Source of the DNA: Tetrahymena thermophila SB210
Taxonomy: Eukaryota; Ciliophora; Oligohymenophorea; Hymenostomatida; Tetrahymenidae
Assembly: GCF_000189635.1 (NCBI RefSeq)
Contig: NW_002476009.1
Location: 1 to 64,000, forward strand
Direction: 5' to 3'
DNA length: 64,000 nucleotides
Shown: positions 24,970 through 38,210 of the stretch, piece by piece
How the letters are laid out: the number at the start of each line of letters is the position of its first letter
Numbering within the stretch: position 1 is the stretch's first letter
Notes under the pieces: generated by a model
Seen by the model: only the letters and a program-made list of their open reading frames with translations
Database searches by the model: none
Told to the model about the DNA's origin: nothing
Made by a program: the position numbers and the translations under genes

Positions 24970-25378
24970 AAAATTAATTAATTTTATGAAAAAAAACAAC
25001 TAACCAATTAAAATATTACAAATTTATTGATCATTTTTATTTTTTAGCAAACTGCTCTTACTTTTTCTGAAAAATATATTTCTCTTTAATTAATTTCTAT
25101 GTAGACACATTAAGTTGAGTCTAACTTAAATTGATATTAATTTTTAATTAAATTTATATTTTTTATCTCCAAGGAGATTATTTGTTTTATTCAATTTTTA
25201 AAATAAAAAGAAGTGACTCAATTATATTAAATCTACAAAATGTGAATCAAAATTAGAATATCTCTCAATTAAATAATAATTAGGTAATCTTTTAATTTAT
25301 CTAGCATATAATCTTACTAACTAATTAATAATTTAGAATTATAGTCATAATATCTAATAGTAGCAGTAACAAGTGAAT
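24970..25378. other. Intergenic with probable upstream exon of next gene
   Basis: Mostly AT-rich spacer. The segment ending at 25283 can be spliced (intron 25284-25336) onto the next gene in frame. That would give a Gln/Asn-rich N-terminal extension (..QNISQLNNNQ then NYSHNIQQQ). No start codon was found for it. Confidence 0.4.
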
Positions 25379-26539
25379 ATGAAAAATGAAACAAAAACTG
25401 AATAAATAGATGAGGAAGATGATGCGCTTCCATTTCCTCAGCAAAAAATTTCTAATACAGAAAAAGCGTAAAGAAAGCAATGGAAAAAATCAGAAATTAA
25501 TGAATTGATGGCAAAATATAGGGAGTATCAGTCAAAAATACCACCTTCTGTGATGGAAGAGCTTACTAAAAAATTTAACAGATCAATTTAATCAATTTAT
25601 TCAAAAATATAAAAGCTTCGTAAAAATAATTACTTTAATACAGATATTTAAAATGAGTATTCTAATCAAGTATCATCTTTTCCAATAAGTTAAGCAAGCA
25701 GTCAGTTTTCCTCTTAGGTAAGTAGGAATATTGCAGACTGTAATAATAGAAACTTCCCATCAGGCACTATAAACACAGGAATGAATAATAATCCTACTAA
25801 TTTAAACATGATGAAGATAGAAAGTAAATTGAAAAACTGTCTTTTTGAATTAGAGAATCAACGTGGAACTAAAAATGAAATTCTCAAAAAAATGAAGGAG
25901 AGGTATTATTCAAATAACCAAGGAGGTTTATCAAGTGCATGGGAGACAAGTGCAAAATAATTACTTAGCAGCTAGAGCTTTTAGAGAAGAAAAGGAATTT
26001 TTTCTTTAAAAGATGATGTCCAAGTAGTCGAGATAGATCCTTCCTCCTCATACAAGTAAAAATTAATTTATGTTCTGTCATAATTATAAGAAAGAAAAGG
26101 CACACTGGATGAAATTGTTTATCTCTATTTGAAAAAATTTGGAAATGAAACAGATCAAAGAAAGGTGAAGGAAAACATACAAAAGATCTTGAATCAAAAT
26201 TCAGAGTGTTTCGACAAATCTCAATCAAAGACCACATATTATCTCACACCTTAAGAAATTTCTTTAATTTCATAAGAAATCCAATCTTAATAAAATAATA
26301 ATACATTTTAATAATAAAACTTAAATGCTTCATAAATTGATAATTAAGTATAATCGTAGTATAATTTGTAATCTAGATCCTCCGTATCCATATAAGTCGA
26401 GCGACGATGGAAAAATGGCATAATAATTAATTGCCATTCTTCATTTAATTTATTTTTATTTTATTTTTTTCAATATTTTACCAATTTTTTATTTATTTAT
26501 TTTTAAATTATTTTATTATCTTTTAGTTTTCTTATTTGA
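25379..26539 (+). CDS. Putative DNA-binding protein, Myb/SANT-like and winged-helix-like
   Basis: A single frame from the Met at 25379 to TGA at 26537, 386 residues. Near the N-terminus, RKQWKKSEINELMAKYREY followed by FNRSIQSIYSKIQKLRK has the spacing of a Myb/SANT or trihelix DNA-binding domain. A Ser/Asn-rich linker follows. A second folded region (KLIYVLSQLQERKGTLDEI, then KKFGNETDQRKVKENIQKIL and KTTYYLTPQ) resembles a small winged helix. The tail is Gln-rich. Both domain calls are by eye and moderate. The last 40 codons are very AT-rich, so an unrecognised terminal intron is possible. The frame also stays open upstream through a poly-Gln stretch to 25337, so the true start may lie in an earlier exon. 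Confidence 0.6.
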
Positions 26540-27912
26540 TCATTTTTGGGTTTATTTTTTTTAAAACTTACAAGTTATTTTTATCTTTTTTTTACCATAA
26601 TTAGATTTTTATTCCAACAAGTTTTTACAAATATTTGTCATATTTTCTATTGTTTGACATTAACACACCAATTTATTAATTTCCAAAATTTAAATGATAA
26701 TAGAACAATTTTTCTATACTATTCCAATATCCTGTTTATTTACAAAAAATCTGATGTTAGTTTTTAAATTCTTTATTTCTTGAGAAACTCTTTAAAGTTA
26801 AAAATACATTTTATCTTATTAGTCAAAAAAACAAAGTTTAAAACCTTTTAAAATTAATTTGATTTACTTTTTACATTTTTAATACAGAAAGTATTTTTTC
26901 TATAAAAATTTAGAGAAGAGTTTAAAGAGGAATATTTTTTTAAATCAAAATATGTCGTATTATAATATTTAAATTTTGTAAGCGATTAATTTATTGATTG
27001 ATCTTGTATTTAATTTAAAATTTACATTTTAGATAATATCATATGATTGTTTATTTATTTATTTAAAATTTTGAAAATATAATTTACACACACACACAAC
27101 ACAATCAATATATCATAATTTTAAAAAGAAAAGAACTAAAAGGGAAAAGTAGTCTTTTTTGAATTTAACAGAAAAAAAATGCTAAATGAATGAAAAGAGG
27201 TGTTGATAAAAAAAATTAATTAAATTTTAAAAATTAAAAAGGGTTCCTATAAATTAATTAAGTTAGATTTTTTATTTTTTTCAGTGAAACTTAAATTAGA
27301 TGGGGAGAGCAAAAAAATAACAAACAAACAAACAAATAATAAATGAATGAATGAATATAAAATAAATGAATTTTTTAAAATATTAAAAAAGATATGAAGA
27401 AGTAAATAAATTGTTGCTATTAGGTAAATAAAAATAATGATATAGCTGTTTTTAAAGCAATTTATTGAAAATAAAAGGAAATAAAGATATATTTTTTCTG
27501 CCAAATATAAAAATTATTACTAAATGAAATGGCTATAAATTGTCATCAACTTTATTAGGATTTATAGCTTTGTAAATCATTTAATAATAATAAGAATTGT
27601 TTGTTTCTTTAATTGTTTTCCTACAAAGAGACTGGAAAAGAATCAAAAGACCCCTAAATATCAAACAAAAAGTCATTATAATTTCTATTTATTAAAAAAA
27701 GAGGAAACAAAAATCAAGAAAACAAATATTAAGAAAACAACTAAATACCTATAAATTTTCAAGGTAAAAACAATAGAAAAAAAATAATAGAAAATACTAT
27801 CTACTCAAACAAATACTTCAATAAATTCTGTAGGCTTCTCAGGAGATCCTAGTAATTTGAATCAAGTAAGTAAATCCCCTCAGATTTATACTAATTAAGA
27901 CTTCTTCAGAGC
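26540..27912. other. Intergenic spacer
   Basis: AT-rich region with an AC dinucleotide run at 27086-27098 and an ACAA run near 27309-27326. The stretch from about 27523 stays open in frame with the next gene but is AT-rich and reads like untranslated leader. A possible short intron (27865-27911) would link 27790-27864 to the next gene. Confidence 0.45.
27086..27098. repeat. AC dinucleotide run
   Basis: Six to seven AC units in a gene-free spacer. Dinucleotide runs other than AT are rare in this window. Confidence 0.7.
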
Positions 27913-28378
27913 ATGAAATCAAATAATTCAACATCTTCATTAGAAGATAATCTTGAAGAGAATCTGGCTTCATCTTAATCATTAGCTCATTCTTAGGACA
28001 TGAAAGAAAGATAAAATATGGAAGCTTCTTCATAAAATAACCTTTCTAGCATATCTGAGGATAATAATCATGTTTGTACAGATTTAAAAAATTAATTGTT
28101 GAATTCTCCTAAGCCTAATAAATCTAAATCGAAATCTAAAGCGCAATCTTTGGAGACATAAACTGAATAAGGTCTTCCCATGATAAGATCTTCACGTAAA
28201 ATAAAGAAGGATTACAAAAATCTTTCTTTAGTTTCTAAATATGAAATGCAAGAATAGAATGAAACTTAAAATTCAGCAAGTAAAAAAAAAAAGGTAATAG
28301 GCTCATCTAATAAATCTAAGAAGAAGAGATAAGACTAAGAGAGCAGCTTAGGGTCAATTTAATAGACAGGGATGTAGC

Positions 28379-28414
<36 letters not shown>

Positions 28415-30473
28415 CTAGAAGTTAGCATACTGCTTCTTCCTAAAATTAAGCTAACCCTTATATTAGACAATTCAAAAATGCAGTCTTAGAGTCTATGTAA
28501 AAATGCAAGAGCTAATTACCTCCAAAAATGCTTTCCTTCTTATAAAAGCAATCTTAAATCAACTTGAATACCGTTTCTAAGATAAATATTCGCTTGCCAA
28601 AAGATGAAGAGTACTCTGAATCAATAACTAACATCTAGTAGGTACTTTCAGAACAAGAAACCATTATTAAAGATTTAGTTGGAGCCTAGAATAATTAGTC
28701 TTTATTCGACTTCTTAAATAAATAAAGGCACTCTAAAAAAGAATTATAGTACCGTCTTTAATATCTAGAGAGGTAAAAGCAAGAATAAATTAACAAGAGT
28801 AATATTGAATAGTTGAAGTAGAATCTTTAATATAAAATAAATCCTTAATTCATAAAAAGTGAATTAAAGAAGGAATTAAAAACTTTAAAGTAGTCAAGTA
28901 ATCATCAATCCCACTCTGGTAAGGACTCTCCCTAGTCATTTACTAAGCACTCCTTTACTTCACATGTAAATAATAGTAAAGAAAGTAATTAAAGGGCTAG
29001 TTCTGAGATGGAAGCAGAAAATATTGAAGAAAATCTCTTAATTAAACAAAGTGCTGAAACATAAATATAATAAGATAATTCTGAGTAAGTTTCTGAAATT
29101 TGTGAAGATAATCTTATTAACAAAGACAACAATTTAGATTAGCAAATTTGTGATTTACCCAAATAAGAATTTAAAAGAAAATCATCTTCTCAGGCTTAAA
29201 AAAAGAAGCAAAATAATGAATAATAAGATGCTAACCAAGAAGTCAGCAACAAAGCTGTTGAAAATAAGGAAAGCACTTCTGCTAATTTCTTAGAAGAACA
29301 AAACTAAAATACTAAAAAATAAACAAGCAGTACCTTTAATACGGCAACAAGTACTCCCACAGCTTCATAAATAAATATTAATCGTCCAAATTAAAATTAA
29401 ACGCCTTAGTAAATAAATTAAAAAATTAATCCCCATCATCAATTTTAGTATGGAAATATACCATATCAGAGATATCCTATGAAATAACAAATTTTCTACC
29501 CAAATCAACCTCACCCTGAGGGATATTATATGTATTATCCAACAGCTGCACCTGGATACCCTTATTAGAACCAGCATCCACATCCTCATTACAACTAACG
29601 CTTTTGGGATCGTAATGCACTCCACACTGGTAAGCCTTATTAAAAAGCATCATATTAGAACTACGAAAACTAGATAGGTTTAGCTTAAAATTCTAATATT
29701 AACAATAATACAACGAATAACGATTGTAACTCAACTGAATAAACAACCTCCTCCCTCTACTTAAGCGGAGATAACCAAGAAAATATTTATCATAATAGTC
29801 TATAGACAAGTGCAAATCACCCCCATTACTAAAATATTGGTCTGAACATGAGCTTAACTCATCAATATAGCTAAGATCCTCAATCATTGTACAAAAGAGA
29901 TTAGTAAGTATTACACAATAGCTTGCGTCTGAATAGAAATAACTCTGTCCCTGCAAATTTTTATTAGCCTAACTTTACCCAACTTAACAATAACAATAAT
30001 ATTAATAATAACATTCCTTCATAACCATTTCCCATCCCTGATTACTAAAATAATCTAGGTGCCAATTTTTCTACTGACGTAAATGATTAGGCTAATAATG
30101 GAATCGACAATTACGGTAACTAGCATCCAGGATATTATTGTACTTATAACAATGAAAAAGAATAACTAAATTGGTAATTGTGTTAATTGATTGATATTTA
30201 TTTAATCACAATAAAAAATTAATTAAATTTATATTTTTAATTTTTATTTAATTATTTTTAATTGAATCTTCAACTAAATTAATTTTTATTAAAAGCAACC
30301 TTTCTTAAAGAGATGAGTTCTTTAATGACTTAGATGATGCAATAGAAGACTCACTCTCAAATTTCAATATAAAAGCATGCTTTGGATCAAAAAAGAAAAA
30401 GGACTTATTTGATAATGATCTTGAGATAGAAATGTAAGATAGATATAACTAAAACCTAACTGATTTTAATTGA
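27913..30473 (+). CDS. Ser/Asn/Gln-rich protein of unknown function
   Basis: Two exons (27913-30173 and 30296-30473) joined by a 122-nt intron give 812 residues. No known domain is visible. The N-terminal half is Ser/Lys/Asn-rich with a pure poly-Gln tract. A charged, probably helical section follows (KQRHSKKELQYRLQYLERQ, then LKQNLQYKINPQ). Next comes an acidic region, then a Tyr/Pro/His-rich stretch (GYYMYYPTAAPGYP) and an Asn-rich tail. The last exon is different, acidic and likely helical (RDEFFNDLDDAIEDSL) with a lysine cluster GSKKKKD that could be a nuclear signal. The Met at 27913 is the first in this frame after a TGA. An upstream coding exon spliced to 27912 cannot be excluded. Confidence 0.75.
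28381..28410 (+). repeat. (TAA)10 microsatellite coding poly-Gln
   Basis: Ten perfect TAA units in frame, preceded by TAG and CAA, code about twelve glutamines. A perfect repeat inside a gene implies recent slippage and probable length variation between strains. Confidence 0.9.
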
Positions 30474-32000
30474 AATACAAAATATTCTCTTTTTCAACTA
30501 TTTATTTTTTCCACTTTTAACCTTCACACATAAATAATATAAATACATATCCAAATAAACAAAAATAATAATAAATTTTACTCTTCTTATCTAATGATCA
30601 CAGCTTAATTACCAAGGATTTAGCACTGTAAATATCCATGAGATCCATTCAAACTTAAAATCTAATAAGTAAACAATCTTTTAAAATTATTCGAAATCAT
30701 TTCAAAGACATCTTTAAGCTGATTTAATTCTAAATTTTGAAAATTTTGATTAGTTAAAACTAATTTCTTACACTTTTGGCTTTAATATATAAATAAATAA
30801 ATAAACAAAATAAATAAATTTATATAAATTTTTAAACATCTATAAAATAAAAAAATCACCCATTTTACCATCATATCCCTTAAATTACAATAAATTCCAA
30901 ACAACATAACTCATTCTAAAAATGCGCTAATACTTTTAAATTGTCCATATTTTTATTTATATTTGTGATTATACTATTCAACATAACTGTATTATTTATA
31001 TGTCTATAAATTGTGATTATGTCAATAAAATTTTACTATTTTTAGAAATGTTTTTTATATTTAAAAGCAAATTAAATTAAAAAATAAATTATTATAAAAT
31101 TTGCAATGCTCTAAGCATTTTATTGATTTATTATTTTTTCAACTTAATTAATGTTCATAAAATCAAAAAAGTTAATGTATAAGCAAATGAGTTATGAAAT
31201 TAGCAGTAGACTAAAATTTTTGCTCAGAAGATAAATATTATCTTAATGAAATATACTTATTTTTTTATAAATTTAATATTTTTCTTGGCAACAGATTTTA
31301 AAAATAAGCAAATCATTAATCAAAATAACAAAAATTTAATCCTTTGATTAATTTTTTGTTAACTTGATCATACTCTCTGATATTCATTAATCAATCCTCT
31401 TTTGCAAAACTATATCTTAGCTGTAAATTTAAAAGTGTTATAATTTTAACTAAAAAAAAATAATCCCCCAAAATTACGAATTGGCTTATGGCTGATTTAT
31501 TTTGTAATTAAAATTTAATAAAGAAATACTTTATTGGCTTATATATTTGATTATTTTATTTAATCTCAATTTTTCATATTCTGATATTTGTAATTTGTAA
31601 GAATTAATAAGATTCTAATTTGATTACAAAAATAAGAAGTTAGCATTCATTTGCCAAGCTAAACAATAAAAAAAAAAACATTTATAATTGTAAGTTAAAC
31701 CGGTATTATTTTACATTAAAAAAATGACTTTTTTTGATTTTTATACAATATTATAATACTTTAATTAACTTTTTTCAATAATTTAAGCACAAATGTATTT
31801 AAAATTTTCATTTGTATGTTTTTATATCACCATATATTGAATACTTAGCAGTTTTAATCAGAAAGTGATTTGATTACAAAAATAAGATTAGAAATTAAAG
31901 TTTTGATTTTTAAATCCTTCATCAAAAAAGTTTTTAATAAACCAAATATACATTTGATAATATATTTATATTCAAAAATTACCATATAAAATTTATAAAA
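30474..32000. other. Intergenic spacer
   Basis: About 1.5 kb of AT-rich sequence between two same-strand genes. No coding frame, repeat or RNA gene was recognised on either strand. Confidence 0.5.
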
Positions 32001-33957
32001 ATGGAAAATATTAGCAAAAACAGAGAAATGATTATCAGTTTCACAGATATATCATTAAAATATAAATAAAAAAAATAGAGTTTGATTAAAAAATCTCTAA
32101 TTGAAAATAAATACATATTAAAACAAGTTTCAGGATACTTTAGAAAAGGTATAAATGCTATTCTTGGAAGTTCCGGTGCAGGAAAAACCTCTCTATTAAA
32201 TGTTATTGCTAAAAGAATCTAGTAAAATAATTAATAATTAAGTAAAAAATACGTAAATTAATGAATAAAATTAAAATAGAAATAGTCATAACACAGAATT
32301 AGAAGGATAAATACAAATTAATAACAGAAGCTACAATTATTCTTAATTCAATAACTTAGCTGGTTATGTTATGCAGGATGATTATTTGCTTCCAACTCTT
32401 ACTGTTAAAGAATACTTCTAATTTGCTGCAGATATGAAATTATCAATTCCAGACAAAGATAAATTTGAAAAAGTTATCAACTTAATTTAAAAACTTTAAC
32501 TTACAAACTGCTAAAACACTCTTATTGGTAATGTAATGACAAAAGGAATTTCAGGTAATTTTGCTTCTATCATATTTTTTTTTTTAATTTTAATCTGTAT
32601 TAGGTGGAGAAAGAAAAAGATGCTCTATTGGAATCGAATTGCTCGGTGAGCCTTAGATTCTTGTGCTAGATGAGCCAACTAGTGGATTAGATTCCTTCAC
32701 TTCCTACAGATTAATTTGTTTACTGAAAAGTATTGCAGAAAGGGATAACTGCACTATTATTTTTACTATTCACTAACCTTCATCAGATATATGGAATTTA
32801 TTTGATAGAGTTTGCCTCCTTGCAGATGGGAAGTTTGTATATCAAGGAAAAAGAGAGAATATTATTGAATACTTTAACACAATAAACTTTAAATGCCCAA
32901 GATATAGTAACCCTGCAGACTATTTCATCAGCTTAATAAGTGAAATTGGAGAACAATCAACAAATAGATTTAAATATTTAACAAATTAGTATTCTTAACA
33001 ATTGGAATAAAATGTAAATGAAACTATACTGAAGCTAAATTCAAATAATTTAACATAAATTAACTTTGTTGCTTCAATAAATAAAATAAATAGAATTTCA
33101 TAGCATTACATGCTTAAAAAACTACTTCTTAGGTAAATAAAACTATTAAGTAGAAATAAAATAATGATATATGCCAGATTTATGCAAGTGATAATTATGA
33201 GCTTATTTACAGGAGCAGTCTATTTTAATTTAAGTAGAGATTATAATTCTTATACAGACTCTTATAATATAGCTATTTTCTTATATGTAATTATGCTTGG
33301 TTAATTTAGCTAAAGTGAAACCCCATAAGTAATCAACTTTTCTGCAGAGCGCCCTGTTTATTTAAAAGAAGTGAACTAAAACCTTTACACAACAGGAGCA
33401 TACTTTCTTTCTAAAATTATACCTGAAATAGTTACATGTTCTATTTTTCCTATAATCATGGGTCTTATTGTTTACTGGATGGTAGGAATGACGAGTATAT
33501 TCTTATTTATTTTTTATAAGCAATAATTAACAATTTTTATTAAACCAAATAAATAGCTTCTGCTTTCCCTTTTTATTTGCTAGTTTATATCCTTTAGTCA
33601 AATGTAGGTAATTCATTTGGAATACTCTCTGGGTCAATTTTTGAATAACCTAAAGTAGCAATTTCTTTTGCCACTACTTTCTTAATACCATAGCTATTAT
33701 TTGGTGGATTATTCAAAAATAGGAATGATTATTCTTCTTGGATAGGGTGGATTTAATATATCACACCCACATTTTATGCATTTAATGCAGCTGCAGTAAA
33801 TGAGTTCGAATAAACAAATTTCCTATACAATCCTATTCTATACTTAAATCTAGATTTAAACAAATGGGTTTGTGTGGGTATGCTTGCTACGCTCTATATT
33901 TTATTTAACTTTATAGCATTTTTAATATTATCTTTTAAAAAGAAGAATTTATAATGA
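32001..33957 (+). CDS. ABCG-family half-transporter
   Basis: Four exons, introns 32242-32296, 32555-32603 and 33495-33556, 596 residues. The nucleotide-binding domain comes first, as in ABCG half-transporters. It has Walker A GSSGAGKT at 56-63, Q-loop YVMQDD, signature SGGER at 166-170, Walker B ILVLDEP with D189/E190, D-loop SGLDS and H-loop His223. The C-terminal half has about six hydrophobic segments, including a first helix with VIIMSLFTGAVYFNLS, then PEIVTCSIFPIIMGLIVYW and a last one before the KKKNLQ end. The loop AERPVYLKEVNQNLYTTGAYF is the typical ABCG connecting motif. It should work as a homo- or heterodimer exporting lipids, sterols or small amphiphiles across a membrane; the substrate is unknown. 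Length is normal for the family. Convergent with the first aspartic protease gene, 190 bp away. Confidence 0.92.
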
Positions 33958-34147
33958 ATTTAATGTGTTAATTTAATATAATTAATCTTTGTATTAACTT
34001 TATTTACTTATGCTTATTTTATCATACTAATTTATTTTTTTAAAATACTATTTAAAGTAAACCCATAGAATAAAAAGTTTTTTTCAAGATTTTTTGGATA
34101 AATGTAATAATTTTATTTATATATTTACTTATAAAAACATAGAATTT

Positions 34148-35717
34148 TCAAAAACTATTTTTAAATTTATATAATAATCCAAATACAATGATTATTGCAG
34201 CAGAGATTAAAGTTAATCTTATAATAAGATTATTTTACTCTTTTATATACTAATTAGAATTTGGAGGTGTGGAAACAGACTAAGCCAACCCTTTTAAATT
34301 AAATAAAATTAAAGATTAACAAAATCTAAAATGTAAAACTAGTAAGTAATTGATTGTTGTTTACCAACAGTTTTGTCTTAGTAAGAGAAAATTGAAACAA
34401 ATCTCCTCATGAAAACATCTCCTAAAATGAATTAAATATCCATTTCCATGAGAGGTTAAACTCCTATTACGCAAATTCCACTAACATTAATTACATAAAA
34501 TTCAGAAGGTATAGAATAGTTTCTATCGACTCCTTAGCTATCGGTAATTGTAAAGGTAAGATCAGGTAATTTTGTACCACATTACACTCTATAAAATCTA
34601 GTACCAGCATAAATTGTAGATATCTCGAAATTTTATCTTAAAATACCTATAAAATCACTAAAGTAGTCGTTTCTTATTGCAATCAATGATGTACCAGAGT
34701 CAACAATTGCAAAATTGGCTTCTTTCTATAACTCCATGTTATCTTCTCCGATTGATACAGACTTTAGAGAAAATACCCATCTCTAACTGGAATTTTGTTA
34801 TCCGTTTAATAAAACTGGGTGATAAAAAACTTATGAAGGGTCAGCAACCTTAGTTTCATCAAAACCTCCAAAAACTAGTTCAGACCCATTTTAATCAAAA
34901 TCTAGATAAAAGCTAAACTCCTCCTTATCTATAAGGCCCTATTAATATAGCTTGCTTACAAATGAAACATTATCTTTATTTGATGAATCATAAATTCCTA
35001 AACCCATCAAACCATCAGACTTTTAATTTTAATTGATAATATTTAAATTAAAATTTTTAAAGTTAATTAAATCCAACCTTTAAATTATCACTATTTTTTG
35101 TTTCTTAAACAAGTAAGAGAGAATTAATAACTTGACCTAATCCATCTATGCCTACAGGAACATTAGCAATAAAACCTCCTACTGAAGATCCATCTCCATA
35201 AGCTACTTATGTATAATTGTTAGTTATTTCACATTCATCACTAGTATTACAATCGTAATAGTTGTTGTATCCTGCTTACTTTTTTAATTATTAAAATGAT
35301 TTTTCATTAATTCAATTTAATTGAGCCATAAATCTTAATTAATTAAGGTAAATTTTCAAAAATGTATTCAAAATTTTAGCTTTTTTGAAGCTTTTCAGTA
35401 GTTTTTATTAGTTTATACTGGCTTTAATTAGGAATGAGGATTTATGGCATTTTTTAAAAATTTACCCTGCAAGTGGGACAATTTTTGCTTGTTAACCAAA
35501 GCAAATTTGATCCTGAGTCGAAATCTACAGAAAACTTTTGCTTATTTTTTCCAACTTCTATTTCTCCTGCATACATAAAGTTGTTAAAATTAACTAAAGG
35601 ATCTATAGCTTAGTTTTCGTTATCAACAATAATTTTCTTTTTAATAGGTATTTTTACAATATTACAATAAGAATATTGTAAAACAATAAGAGCCAATAGT
35701 AAGTATGCAAACCTCAT
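34148..35717 (-). CDS. Aspartic protease, A1 family, membrane-anchored (paralogue 1)
   Basis: Four exons, introns 35465-35279, 35077-35020 and 34364-34291 (phases 0, 0, 1), 416 residues. A signal peptide (about 1-18) is followed by the pepsin fold. Motifs are first catalytic motif D67-S-G-S in VDFDSGSNLLWL, flap Y-G-D-G, second catalytic motif IVDSGTS, and LGDVFMRRFVS near the end. A hydrophobic helix close to the C-terminus (LTLISAAIIIVFGLLY) is followed by basic residues and should be a membrane anchor. It is probably an active endo- or exo-facing protease of the secretory or lysosomal membrane system. It is the most divergent of the four tandem copies: shorter Asn-rich stalk, different C-terminal tail, and a longer first intron. 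Confidence 0.93.
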
Positions 35718-36723
35718 AGCACTGTCTTATTTATTAATATTTTATCAATTATTTATTTTTTTAATTATTGATAAAATTGCTTTTTTCCTAACTCATAAAA
35801 TCATTTGGTGATTAGAAAATATAATAAATAGTTCTTGTTAAACAAAAAGCTTCTTATCAATAGGAATTTTAGTTTATAAAAAGCTTTTAGGAAATTTAAA
35901 TTAATTTTTCTAAAATGTACATAATTTACAGCTATTATAAACAAATTCTTTTATTTATATCTTTTTATTAAGTATCTTGTCAACTTTTATTCTTCAATCA
36001 TTTTCAAAAGAAATACAGTAAAAATTTTCATATTGAGTATTCTTAATTCTTAATTTAAAAGAGAGTTATTAATTTAAAAAAATTATTATTTAAAGAGGGT
36101 AAAATTATCATTTCTGACAAAAGAAATTTACTTTTACAATAAAAAATTAGCCTTAGTTTCTATTATAATTTACTTGTTTAAATTCTTTTACAATAATATC
36201 AAATTAAAGATAATTTATAAAAATTAAATCATTAAAATTTTTAAAATTCCTTCAATTCTTTCATTTTTTTATTACTTCATTTTTATGTAAAAAAACATTT
36301 TTAAAATTTTATTAGAAATTGTTTTTCATCTTATTAATTTATAAATAAAATATTTTATATTACTTAAATATGCTAATTCAAATAAAATTAATCTTAAATT
36401 ACAAGATAATAGAGATTAAAAAGATATTTTGGTAGCCACCTTCAATTTTTAATTAATATTTGCCAATAAATATTGATAATAAAAACAAATGATCAGTAAA
36501 ATAAAGTTATAATTTACAATCTAAATCTAATATATTAAAATGAAAAATGATAGCAACAAATATGAAATAACTATAATATTAAAAAATATGTCAGTATAAA
36601 GTTGAAAAGTCAACTGTATTAACCGTTTAATTTAGTTTGAAAGATAAAAAAAATAGTTTAAACATATATTTTTATAAAAATACAATTTATTTATAATAAG
36701 TAACTATATTATTTAGTATAAAA
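35718..36723. other. Spacer between protease paralogues 1 and 2
   Basis: AT-rich region that carries the promoter of paralogue 1 and the terminator of paralogue 2. No other gene was recognised. Confidence 0.5.
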
Positions 36724-38210
36724 TCACTTTCTTAAAGCTCTTAATGTTAAGAAAATAAGACCAGCTAAAGCAACTAAACCTATAGCTAAAAGAGCTAAAT
36801 GACCATTTCTATGATTTTTGGTTACAACAGCAGAAGCAGGGTTTGCAACTGATACAGAAAGACCTGTTTTAAATTTTAAGAAGAAAAAAAATGTTTATTT
36901 TGAAAAATGCTAATTGAAATTTACCCATAGAGAGGCTAGTATAATCAAATACAGAAACGAATCTTCTCATGAAAACATCACCCAACAAGAATTGTAAATC
37001 GCCTGTAACTGAGTTACCTTGAATTCCAAGAATGCAAGTTCCACTTTAATTAAGGATATAGAAAGAGGATGGAAGTGAGTAGTTTCTATCAACACCGTTA
37101 ACATCGGTAAGAGTGAAAGTTAAATCAGGTAAAGTAGTACCACATTTAACTGAATAGAAAACAGATAATCCTTAAAAAATAGGGTTAAGTTTAGTGATTG
37201 TTTTGAGATAGTTAATCCATTCTTTGTAAATGTCATTTCTAATGTAAGCTAAACTAGTACCAGAATCAACAATACCAGTATTTTATGAAGTCATTGGGAT
37301 TTATTTGTTTCCGAAAGAGATAGATTTAAAAGCTACTCTCCATCTCTAGCTATCATCAGTTCTACCATTAAGGACAAGAGGATGATAGTAAATTTCTGAG
37401 GGGTTAGCAAGTTTACTTTCATCAACACCTCCAATAGTAAGTTCAGACTCAGTTTTACCAAAACCAAGATAGAAACTGAACTAACTCTTAGTAATTAATC
37501 CTTGTTTAAAAAGTTAATTAACAAAAGCAACATTACCAGTGTTATTTTCATCGTAGACACCGAGACCCATCAAACCATCGGCCTATAGATTAGAAACATA
37601 AAATTAAAAATCAATTTACTTAAATAAAAATAATTAGTTTTTTAAGTTTGAATATTTTACTTGTAAATTTCCATTTCTGATTGATTGTTCAACAAGAAGG
37701 AGAGCTTCAGTAACTGGAGCAATTCCTGCAATACTAACTGGAACCTTAGCAATATGTCCCTTAACACCTGATCCATCTCCATATGTAACTTAAGCAGGAG
37801 TAGTTGTTAAAGTGCAACCATCTTCTGGAGTACAGTCATAACTGTGCTTATATCCGTCTTTCTATTATTTATTTATTTAAATAAAAAATTATAATTAAAA
37901 TTCTTTTTCAATCAAATAACAAAATTACGACACAGGAAGGGCAGTTCTTACTGGTTAACCATAAAAGATTAGAGCCAGAGTCAAAGTCAACAGTGTATGT
38001 TTATTTTGAATTTCCAACCTCAATATTACCTGAATACATATATTGGTCATGATTAATTAACTAAGCAACAGCAACTTATTAATCATCGTCTAAGAAGCTA
38101 CCGTTGGTTTCAGTCTCAGGAATTCTCTTCTCAATAGGAATTTTTATAACTTGAGAAGTAGCAAGGTTTAATGCTACTAAAACAAAAATCAAAGATCCGA
38201 TTTTATTCAT
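36724..38210 (-). CDS. Aspartic protease, A1 family, membrane-anchored (paralogue 2)
   Basis: Four exons, introns 37928-37862, 37660-37583 and 36924-36864, at the same places and phases as in its neighbours; 426 residues. Starts MNKIGSLIFVLVALN, a signal peptide. Motifs are D77-S-G-S, flap TYGDGSG, second site IVDSGTS and LGDVFMRRFVSVFDY. Residues between the signal peptide and the fold (IPIEKRIPET..) could be a short propeptide. The C-terminus has an Ala/Ser linker, one hydrophobic helix (LALLAIGLVALAGLIFLTL) and the tail RALRK, so it is a type I membrane protein with a tiny cytosolic end. Both catalytic aspartates are present, so activity is expected. Substrate and exact membrane are unknown. 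Confidence 0.95.

Noticed and set aside
26546..27504. Short hydrophobic open frames on both strands
   Set aside because: Phe/Ile/Leu/Tyr-rich translations of T-rich spacer with no motif; typical noise in this genome.
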